Shown in pieces: positions 34,301 to 46,300 of a DNA stretch of 64,000 bases. Under the pieces are notes generated by a model. The model saw nothing but the letters and a program-made list of their open reading frames with translations, ran no database searches and had not been told where the DNA came from. Position 1 is the stretch's first letter. The number at the start of each line of letters is the position of its first letter. A program made the position numbers and the translations under genes. This stretch comes from Dolomedes plantarius (taxonomy: Eukaryota > Arthropoda > Arachnida > Araneae > Dolomedidae): assembly GCA_907164885.2 (NCBI GenBank), contig OU015501.1, positions 61,059,119 through 61,123,118 on the forward strand, written 5' to 3'.

Positions 34301-37300
34301 TTGAAACTCGGCGACGAGTCCGGCGTCAGCAGGGAACGGCACTTGAACGGGAGCGGCAGGCAGATGGGCAGGCGGAATCGGATTGACGAAAATCTCGAAA
34401 AACCTTCCTTATATTCACGGCGGCTGGCGCGAACGTCCAATTACAGATCGGGCGAAGTACGCATGTACTGATAATATTTGCATGTACGATATTTGCGTAC
34501 ATTTACATTTCGCATTTTACATAAAATTTAAATACTGATTCGATGCGATACAAATTTAATCTCATACGATTTGTATGACGCGTTACATGTTAAATTCCGT
34601 TATGGAAGGCAAATATTTTTAAAGTTAAAATAATAAGATTGTAAAGGAAAATGAAAGGGTGAGTGAATCGTGGCAACGATTCACGTAGGCGTTTAACCGA
34701 TAAGAATTGTTTACAGTATGGCGCAGCGCCGGAAAGCTTTAAGCTCATGGGGTGAACAGGTAAGGAAATGATAATTTTTTTTTTAAATATTCCTAACAGA
34801 ACTGTTTCCATAAGTTACACACGACACTGGGCGTTAAAATGAACTCTCTACAAATTAGGACTTGAGATTGGCCTGCTTCTAGCCTGTTAAGATTTGCGGG
34901 CAGAAATGCCCCAAACTTGACGAATAGATTATTGTACAGAGTCGTTCTGGCTAACAGGGAAGGTGGACTTTTATAGCTTAGTAAAAAATAGAATAACGCT
35001 AGATAGTTTAACTTGTGGCATGTGGAACCTAAAGTAAAACATACACAGGTTTAAATGTTAAAATAAAACATAAATTTATTCGCTTGTAGTAAATATTAAA
35101 AGAATAAGCACAGACGAGTCACTACACAACTTGTAGTGTAAAGCTGAACGTGTCCATAATTTACAGTTTGCTGACACTCGTAAAATAAACAAAGTAAACT
35201 AACTCACGGCCGTACGGCCCACGGGCGAAATACCTGTACGGTATAGCTGGAATAAAAAAACTGGCTGACTGCCTGCGGGCATGCAGGGCTGAGTTGGCTT
35301 AGCAGTATGATGCATCCGCTAAAAGCTTTGCTTCATGATGTCGCTCGGACTCGGGTGCATAAAAAACACGTACGCCGAGATGGCTTGACACACAACTGTT
35401 CGGCTGCGAACCGCCGTGAATCACCCACAGGCTGCCAGGGAAACGCCGGCCTATATATGCAGTTCGATTACCGCGCTCCCTCGTGGTAATCGATAAAAAA
35501 CTTCTTTATGCAAATTTAAAAGATGTTTCGTTCTTGACGTCATCGATGAAATAGCTCGGGAATTTATGACGTCGTTGCTGGCTGGTAGAATGGCGTCATT
35601 GCTGGTTGATTGACGTCACAAGATCGTCATGACGCAACGGAAGTCTGGCGACGGTTGACCTGCGTTATGGTGGTGTTTAATGATGTAAACATCACATTGC
35701 TTACGTAGCTGGATAGTTAGGGGAAGAAAAGAAATGCATATCTGGCATTTTGCCTAACATAGCCTCCCCACAATTCGCTACCTCATTCCATCATCTAAAC
35801 GTTGGTGGTTACTCATTTTTACTGTTACAATTTGAAATTAACCGATTGCTGCAAAATAACACCAAGAAATTCGCCAAGGTGTACTAGCGAACGAAATGCG
35901 TCTTAACTTACGCACGCTTATAAAGCCTGTTTCTCTACTGGCTCCGCCTACCCACACGTGTACGCTTACGTATTTGACGTACAAGATTTGCATTCTTGTC
36001 TAGAAGCAGTGGTTTTACATTCAGTTCAGTTCTTTTCATGAAATTTGATAAAATATGCAAATTCTCATAATTTATTTCACCAGTGTAGATAGCTACAAGG
36101 TTCTTCAGACTAAAAATAGAGAAAGCGAAGAAAAATAATCACCATAAAATAACCATAAAAACCTCAGCTCTATTTCTTTACTAGATTTTGGTGCTTTTAT
36201 TTTATTATTTAAAGAGAAGAGATCTCTCATTTATGGATTTCCAGTATAATTTTGCTTTGTTTTATAAATCTTCAGTAAAATCAAGTGAAAAAAAATTCAG
36301 ATTTCTTAAATTATTCCTGTACTCAGGCAAACTTTTTTTCTAATGCAATACACACTTTGACAGTTACCTAATCCACATCATAAATTTGCTGTCTTCTTTA
36401 CTGTGAAAGCACTATAGAAGTGAACTAAACTCATTCCCTATGAGGGAACAGCACAATACCATAGTTGGTTTTGAGTATCAAATCAATCTAAAAAATAAAT
36501 AAATTTGTAGCTTAAGATGAGTCAGGGCAAGTGCATAGTGGCCAGACAGCTTGTATGGTCTTTAACTTGTAGTATTGTCATTTGTAGGAATGTACAGTAA
36601 GACACACTCTTTCACATGATAGGTACAGAAGTGCATAAGCACTAAGCATAATATCCAGGGATGGTTACACAGCGTTAGATGTTTATTTCACTTGCACTAG
36701 TGAAACTTTGCACCTACCCCAACATTGTTCCAGAGAAAAACAGGCAATAAATAAAGGCTAGATATTCACTTACTCTGTTTTTGCAAGGTGAGTGCATATG
36801 TGGAATCTTACAAATACATCCCCCCCCCCCCACAATGCAGAGGCCTTGTCCTTAGACATTCGCCTGTTATCACCACAGTATTGCTGGCCTCTTTATTATG
36901 GGGGCACCATATAAGTGGACCAGCTTCGACCTCTATGAACTGGTCCCATAATTTTGAACTGAGTCAAGCGACAAGACCAGAAACATTTGACCCCGCAGCT
37001 CCAGAGGTAAATTTGAGAACTTGGACGACACTGCAGCCACGACAGATTTTTGTGCACCAGCCACCATTAGTGTACACGGCAGTGGATTTGTCAATGACTG
37101 GCTTGAACCAGGGACATTTAGATCCCTGGCTCGCTGCCTTTGCAAACAGGGCCAGAAAATTTTGAATAGTTGAATTAAAAGCTTTTAAATACATATTCAG
37201 AAACAGAAGGTTTTTACATCTAATCTGCAAAAATTTTCCCATTTCTAGCTGCTAAAACCAATTTTATACAGTCATACAAAGTCAAACTTTAAGTTTTGGT

Positions 37301-40300
37301 CTGCACTTGCCCCTAATCACCTTCCTTAAGTTGAATTTGAAATCATTTCCTAAATTAATTTTTAATAGACTTTAATAAATTATAAAATACACACAACTGT
37401 TCCTCTATATACAAAACAGTTCAATACAGTTCTCCTTCCTAAAGTTTATTGAAAAAGTAGTTTATTAGATCATACTCCAAGGAATTCCTTACGTAATTGA
37501 ACATAACAATCAGGATTCAAACTCGAGCCCACTCTGGACAAGCTCATGAGACAAAATTCTATATAATGTACTACCTGAAAACCTGAACTTCGCTACGGAG
37601 TACATTCAAATTAAATACAACAGTCAATGTATGCAATTAATGCTAAAAATAAATAAATATATATATATATATATACATTTATAATAAATATGACGATCAA
37701 TGTATACAATTGATATAAAAAAAACAAAAAATATATTTTTCAAAAAATCACAAGGGATATTTTTATAGACAAAATAATGAGAAGAAAATATTCAAATTAA
37801 ATCTAATAGCACATACTAAAGAATATAGTACAGTTAATACAGTACAGTTTGAGGATATCTTTTACTGTATTTTTTTGGATAATGTCCAATAGTCTGCCGC
37901 ATTAGCAAGAAAAAAATTTTTTTTTTTGGATCTATTTAGTTGTTATGCATGTGACGATAAATTTATTTAAAGTACCAGAAAAAGAAATCATGTGATCAGC
38001 ATTTAATAAATTAAATTCTAAAAATTAATCTTTAAAAATTCACCAAAAATCAGAAAATGGAGGTAAATATTCGAAAAAGATTTCATTTTAAAGGAATTTT
38101 TATGATCTTTCTCGTGATATAAATTTTATAACACTCAAATTATTATTTTTAAATGCAAACTTAAAAAAGTTACAAAAATAGCTTAAAAATTTAATTTTTC
38201 AAAAATCTAAGAATTTTTCAAAAATCTTTCTTAGGCACCCCTACACTATAAGAAGAATCACCATGCAAAATTTCAGGTCCAGTGGTTTGGTCTGTGCGTT
38301 GTAAGTCAGTCAGTCAGTCAGTTACGGAACTGTTTTATATATATATAGATGTGGGTGTTATCCTGGCAAAAATGGCTGACAATCATTGTTTGGTTTGGTC
38401 ACGATTACTGTCAATTTTTGTTACATGGGTGTTATTTAGACTGGGACCTACTGCTTAAAGCAAATTCCTAATGGCTACAAATGTCCATGCCAAGGGTGTG
38501 GCTTGAACCCACAGACTCTGGTACTGAATGTCAGCACAGATTGACAATCATGAGTAATTGAAAAACAAAGCAAAAATTAAAAATGGCCTGCAAGTGTTAT
38601 GTTATAGAAAATCAAATTATGGATAAGAAAAACTAAAAATTTCTGAATATGAAATTCTAGAGGCAAAAGCTTAGAGGCAACTAATCAATCTGATTGAAAC
38701 TGCATGTATATATCAAAATAAGTAATGAAGTAGTAGAATATAACTTCATTGAAATATAAATACAATTTATGCTAACTTACAGGAAAACTTACAGAAGAAC
38801 ATTAATGCACATTACACAAACCTTTTTTGATGGATCTTCATTAAAAACTGAAAAGATCATCCCAATGAAACCATCATCCATCAGCTGATAACTATCTTGG
38901 GTATTGACATCTAAATTGCAAGTTTATAATCAGAAATGGCTGATGAAGAAACTTTCACAAATATGAACACAATTTTTTTAGGTAATTTATTAAACAAGAT
39001 TAATGGAGAAACTACTAAACTTGAACAAACTAATAAATAGTATCATTTCTAAGAGTTTTATAATGCTTTGTAAACAGAATGTAACTTTCAAATTGGGCTA
39101 AACAACGAGATCAAACTGCAAGAAGCACTAAGACAGCTATCAAAAATTAACTTAAAAGTAAAGGCAAAATATCTTTCCTATGTTTTTCAAAGTAATTAAA
39201 TTCAATACATAAAATATTTCTGTGAGTACTCACTGGTTTCAGGTATTTATGTACAGAGACATATTACACTCATGAGCTATGGGAAGCTTAAGAAATAAAC
39301 TGGTCGATAACTATTATTTGAATGAGAAAAAGATTCAAAGATACCAATTTTAAATTGCTTTCGTTTTCAGAAATCAAAATGAGATGAATAACAGTATTTA
39401 CAATATTATAAATCACGATGAAACATATTTGATGATTTCATCGTGAAGTTTTAAAAAATCTTAAATGGCTATAGTCAGGCTAATAAGCAGAAATGTATTC
39501 AAAATAAACATGTCATAGGACTGCAGTAAGTTTAGTCCAGACAACATGACTTATACAGCCATTTTTCAGAACAATTTATATTAACCCTTTCATGACAGCT
39601 GTTGCAATCATACACAATCTGCTGGGGCCGGAGGTGTTTCCCGTGAGTACTCCTTCCAGACCGGCTGTCTTTTAAGCACTAAGCCTAATTTTTCAAAAAT
39701 TCCAAAATAGTAACATTTACGAACAAATCTATATATTTAAGCTATATATGGGTTACATACAAATTCATTTATAATTTCTCTATTAACAAATTTTTTTTTT
39801 ACAGTTTTTACTTAACTATCAGTGTAAATCAGAAATCTCACAACATCAGGGCCTGATTGCGCCTCAAAACTAAACGGCGAACCCATATGTCCAACGTTAT
39901 AATCCCACACCAAATTAAAAACAAAATTACTCGTAAATAAAGAACCCATGCAAAGTTTAAATGCCCTAACCGCTGACAGCCAGCTACAATGAATAGCTCT
40001 CTCCATTTGTTTACAAAAAACTACCAGCATTTGAGTCATATCCTTTTTTATTTCAAAAACAAAGTCACACCTACATGTATTCTGAATTTCATGGACATAC
40101 AGTGCCATCTAGTGCCCCCAAAATTAACTAATAAAACATTCTGATCTACTGTCATGTATATGTGACAGTCAGTAGCTGAAGTGTTTTCTCTCTGCCATGC
40201 AGGTTTGACAGCCAGGAGAAAACACAGATAACAGCTGTCACATATACGTGACGTTCACCGCGAAAGGGTTAATGCTGCAAGATAACTAATAAGAATAAGG

Positions 40301-43300
40301 AAGCTTAAACTGAAAAATCAGAAGCATAACATTTTTGAACTTAACTTGATTTATATTGCACCATAACAACTGCATTGGATCATAAATATACTAAAATTTA
40401 AATACCAAAGAGAAAATTTATTAATGTGATTACAATGTAAATATCATAATTTTCCCTAAAAATATAGAAAAACTAACCAAAATGAAGGAGAAAATGGACT
40501 AGACAGGATAAAGTAAAAAAACTTCATTATTAACCACTTCTCAGTTTTCCCCTACCTCATACAGCTAGTATGGTTTTGCCCAGCGTGATTTGCCTATGTG
40601 GTGTATGGGCATTGCATTTTCTAAGCTTACATTTTTGTTTATCATGTATATATCAATCTAGTTGACAATTTTGCTCATAGATGGCATTAGACATCCATAA
40701 ACCTGTTTTACTGTTGTCTAGCTGTTGAATTCTATGCAAAGCATGTGTTACTTTTTGAAATGGTGTGTTGCCTTTACTGACGTTTTTGTAAAGAAGACTG
40801 TGTTGAGAACTATATTTGGTGCATAAATTTATCTTTTTATTTCAAGTAACTGAGTTCCATGTGAATTTTATATCATAATTATGCTGTTGAATTCTAGTTT
40901 TGTACCTAAAGTTTGTATATTAGATACAAATGGGTGACATTGCAATTGACTTGCTAATCACAATGCAAGTGGCCAAAAAAAAGAGAAAAGAAACATGGTA
41001 TTATTGCCAAGAATGTGAAGTAGGACTGCGAGTACTGCCATGTCCCAAACACAGGGGCGTAACTAAGCATTTAGGGGTTCTGGGGCAAGGATGCAAATTG
41101 GGGCCCCTGGGTAAATAATGAAACATTTTTCTAGAGCTCGGGGCATTGTTCCGGTTTCCCCAGTCTAGTTAAACCCCTGCCAACACAGTTAAAATATTAG
41201 TACCTTCTTCAAAATGCGACTGGATGGAAAATGGCAAGATACACAATGAAAGCTTTCCTTTCATCCCAGGATGTATACAAAAAGCCAACTTCAAGGTGGA
41301 AATAAGTAAATTTATATTTGCATATATCTTCATTTTTTATCTGTAATTATTTTTTAACAGACATTTTGTTTAAAAATGATATATGATTTTTGCAATAATA
41401 AAAAAATGCAATTGTTTATTTTTTTCAAACACATTGAGCTGTTAAGTGGTTAAAACAAAAATATTATATTAAATATATGTCTATAGAAAAATACAGTCTG
41501 CTTTTAACATAATTTCTTTCTCTAAATATTTTAGATAAATCCTTGATAAACTAACAAAGAACTATAAGTGAAAAGAATTTTAAAACAAATATTCTCCTTT
41601 CACATGCAGGGCCTCATTAAAGAATGATCTTTAGGAGCTGCAGCCTATAGGCCTTAGCCAGTTGGAAGGTCTTCCAAAGATAGAGGAAAAACTGAAACTG
41701 AATTGAGGCAAAACCATGAATCTCTAAAGGCTTCTGATATGTTGAAAACAATGGATTAACTTCTTCATTTCTTAATGCTGAAATAATTCTGTGGATTTAC
41801 ACTTGCTTGATGATAACTAAATCAATGGAGAAAGGAGTATCTCCAAGTTGAAACATTTGAAGAATGTATACAGATGGCACAAGAGAGACTCAACAGACTT
41901 GCTCTTACAGCAATTGTAAATGATATTATAAAGGAAAGGAATCACAATTTACTGATGTTTTACAGAAATTTCTATATATAAGAAATCATGCAAAGCAAAT
42001 ATTTAAATTGATTGTTGTAAACTTCATAAGAATAAAGTTAATTTTGTCTTAAACTTCTTCTTGTTATTTGGAAATACAGAACGATGCAACTTGACAATAG
42101 CAGTTATTTGTCTCTTCGGAAACCAGAGAAGTAGCAATGGGTGGAATCAACAACAGAAGACGGAACAGATGTGTCAGATGCACCTCCCTTGGCGACAAGT
42201 TGGCACCAAAAGTTTTTGTCGTCAACTTGTCACCAAGAGGGTTTCTGCAGACATGTTAGGCTTAAAGAGTGAAATGTAAACAAAATATGGAACAGATGTA
42301 ATAAACGTAATAAATTAGAAAACAAACTTACTGGCATTAATAAACTCGTAGGCGCACACAGGATCTTAAAAACACATAAATTCAAAAAATAAAAGCTTAA
42401 AAATAATTAGAAATTTGTTAGGTGGGGGTGCTGCCGCCCCCCAACCCCCCGCTAAACAAAGTCAGTATATTCAACTAATAATAACTCATTTAAATAAACA
42501 TGAAATACACCTTGGTTAAATATATATTTCTTCCTTAAACATAAATTACAGCAAAAATTCAATTGAAAAAATGTGTTGACAATAGAATATAAAAAAGAAT
42601 CTATTTGCATTATAATGCCTCTATGTTAGACACAAAAATCCCCTGATATTTCTCAATTACACTAAATACTGCAGCCATAATGAAAAGAAGAACAAAAATA
42701 ATTTGGAATATACAACCAGAAACATCCACGGTGCTTGCTAGCGATTAAATGCCAAATTCAAACTTAGAACGCAAAATTCAAAAACTGTTGCCACAACATA
42801 TTACTACACTAGAGAACGTAAAAAAAAACCCATTCACGGCACCTATAAATGATGCAAAACACAAGGCAAAACAAAATCTGTCAACAACAAAATCCTAAAA
42901 GCAACAAAAACACAAATTGGCAACACCAAAGTAAAAACCGGCAGACCAAAAAACCCACCAAACAAACTACAGATTTGGCAAAAAATCGCCCCTTGGCGTT
43001 TGTTGAGTATACCCCGCCGCATTTTAAATCAACCACCACGTTTTCAAAAACTCAAACGTAGAAACGCATAACACAACCAACATGTAAGTCCATCAAACCA
43101 CATCTAAATTAACAGTTTAAATTAACAGTTAATTTCAAATAAACCTAAAAAAACCTCATTTAGCCTCCCACTTTATACCCCTAACAACCCCAAAAAGTTC
43201 ATCTATCTCTCAAAAACCTACATCTAATACTATACAAAATATGTCATTAATATTTTATAACAACATGGCTGCCATTTTATATCACATAAACAAATGTACA

Positions 43301-46300
43301 TAACTAGCCATTCAAACTGGGTTGTCACAAAATAACAAAATCTCGCCAAAATCGTATGGTCACCATGCCAAACACAAAATCGCCAAACTTGGCAGGGAGG
43401 TGCATCTAACACATCTGTACCCAGATGACATAGTCACATTGCACAAAACTACATATCTATAAAAATGAGATAATATGAAGACATAGTAGATATATTAAAA
43501 TGAACATTTATCAAACAATTTATGCTCAATCCAATATTACTGGGGGGGTGGGGGGTGGGGTCGTCTCACAGTACCATAGACCCTACAATAGTTTAATCTC
43601 GCCCTGTTCACAAGCTATAATTGAAATATAAACATATTTATTTCCTTTCTAAAAATAGACACATTTGCAAGATTAACTTTAAATTGGGTTTATTTTCTGA
43701 AAGAAAAAAAATTTACATACCGATTGGAGATGGCCATACCGTAAGTTTGGGATGGGAATGGTACCAACCAATGATACGAATTGGTCTCTTCAAGATACAG
43801 GACAGTCTCTTAAAAATAATTAAGTATAACACAGATAATATCCAAGTATTTCAACAGCAAGAAAAAAAAAACTGATTAATCAATCTTACTTAGTAGCATT
43901 ATATTTTCTTTTAACAAAAAAACTTTTATAAAGGTGCTGTCAAAACACACTAAAAGTAAAATTTATAAAAAAATAAACACTTATTTCTGAAGAAACATTT
44001 AAAAAAAAAAACTTAAGCATACTTAGACTAATATAGAGAGAATTTTCAACATAATTCACTGAAATGCACTTGGTAAGTGTACTGTACCTATTTTGAAACT
44101 GCTATTAAAAATCATACGGCTATTATACACCTGTAGATATTACCTAAGTCAAAATCTGCTAAAGCCACTTTCAGCATGAAATAATAGATGAAATTTCTCG
44201 TTATTAGAATGTAGATATTTTCAGAAGCTTGCATGGATTCATCCAGATGGAACATTTTGAAAACTGAAAAACTTAATGAACTGTGACGGACTGAGATCAA
44301 ACTTTGATCAGTTATAGGTAATATATTATGTTTTGAAGAGAGAGTTCAGTTTCGCTAGCTTTGAGATCCAGCTAGCAATGGCTCTTAGAATTAGTAATAA
44401 AAGTAGCCTCTTTTTTTTCACCAGTTTGCATGCTTTATGAATCAGCTGTGAATTATGGCTCACTTGAAAGTAAATTTAATATTATACAGATTAAATTTCC
44501 TAAGACTAATTAATAGTATTTTTGTCAGAATGATACAAGATGGTCAGAAATAAAGCAGAATAAAAATGGTTAAAAAAAAATCTTAAATTTTATATTAGAT
44601 TTTCAAACAATTTGAATAGTAAATGTTTAACAACTGACACTCATATTAAATTTCTTGAGATTTTTTAAACAATTTTCACTAATACATATTCTGAAAAGTT
44701 TAGTTCTTAAATATAAACCAAAAACATTGTCTCAGATCCTATCTGAAAATGTCTTAACTTTTTTTAATTTTTACTTATATCTGATCTATTACAATTGGCT
44801 CTCTGTTTAACGACGCTCTACTTAACGACGATCTCTATTTAAAGACGATATTTCCCAGTCCCGGCCCCTCCGACATAATGGGAAATGTTATTATTTTACA
44901 AATTCTGTTTAAGGGCAATCTCTACTTAAGGATGATTTTTCACGGTCCCTTGAAAGTCGTTAAACAGAGAGCCAATTGTATATTTAACTTTTGGCTGAGC
45001 CTGAGTATGCTAATCAAAAATTATTCTACTCTAATTCTTTTTTATTAGCAACCAGAATAAGTATATTATTTTATTAGTAATATACTTTTATTTAGTAAAC
45101 AAAATTATGTACTTGGCTAATTAGTAGCATCAAGTAGTTTTCTAAAATGCATAGCAAAATGAAGCGTAACTTGGTAAATGTAACTAAAATACTTTGTAAA
45201 ACTTCTATAAAAACAGCCAAAGCTTTCCTCAAATAATAAATTTAACTACTGTAATTGTATTTGCTGTTTCTCTATTTTTAGAACACAATATGTAATCTGT
45301 ATATTTAGAATCCTTTATAGAATGGTTGTATTTAAACTTTTTGAAATCATGGATCTATTTATGTTATTTATTTTAAATGGTTGAGTTACTTTAGTTAATC
45401 GAATCGTTCAGAAAGTTTTAAATTGAATAGTTGACCAAATTTGGTGTTTACTGATGATTCTTACCTTGTACTTTCAGTAAGGTTATTTCTAACTAGAGTA
45501 TTTATAATAAAAACATTATGGTAAACTTTTATTTATGCTCAAATATCTGTTATTAAAGTTTACTGAACATTTTACATAAGAAGTTGAACCTTTTAATCTA
45601 AGTGTATTTAAGTTGTTTATAAGTTTATATCTCACAGTTTACTTCATAAATTTAGAAAACCTACTCTATTAAATTGTCAAATTTATAAAGAAGTGTCAGT
45701 TAATCACTAGCTTATGAATACAAGGATAAAATACAATTAGCTGCCTGCTTTGGTGAAATTTCAGTAATTTTTCTCTCCTTACTATCAACTTTGCAATTGT
45801 ATTTTATTTGAGTTTAAAATAATTGACTGTCTCAGACTCTAACAGGTATTTAATGTTAAATATTTTGTTTGAAAGTAAAATATCAATACAAAGTATTTAT
45901 GAAGTATGCAGATCACTCATTAAAATAATTCACTTGTCTTAAACATTTGATTAGCTGCTACTTATTATAATATTTACATTTTTAGCAATATTTATGACAA
46001 TATATATTATAAAGTTTGTACATAATATTAAAGACTGTATTTTGACAATCCCATGGTATATGACTTATTTTTCTATTTTTAGCTGTCTATAAGATCATGT
46101 ATTCAAGGAACTGGCATGCAGCATGCGATTCATATAGAAAAAGCAGAGGAAATAAGATTATGAGTTTGAAATTCTGGAAATTTTTATTTGTCTGCCAGTC
46201 CTGATCTCATTAGTACCATAGATGAGAGAATTGAAGTGTGGTTATCATCTTATGAATGATTGAATCTAGGTAAAAACTTGCTTTTAATTCTAGGCCTATT

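Noticed and set aside
34037..34879. Second LTR next to the solo LTR
   Set aside because: It has TGTTAAAC and GC-rich sequence, but I could not find an end with a matching target duplication.
36788..37165. 125-codon + strand frame
   Set aside because: It runs through a C10 homopolymer, has no recognisable motif, no homologous copy in the window and overlaps equally long - strand frames.
39812..40108. 98-codon - strand frame in the TTAA element
   Set aside because: No piggyBac or other domain seen; kept only as part of the non-autonomous element.
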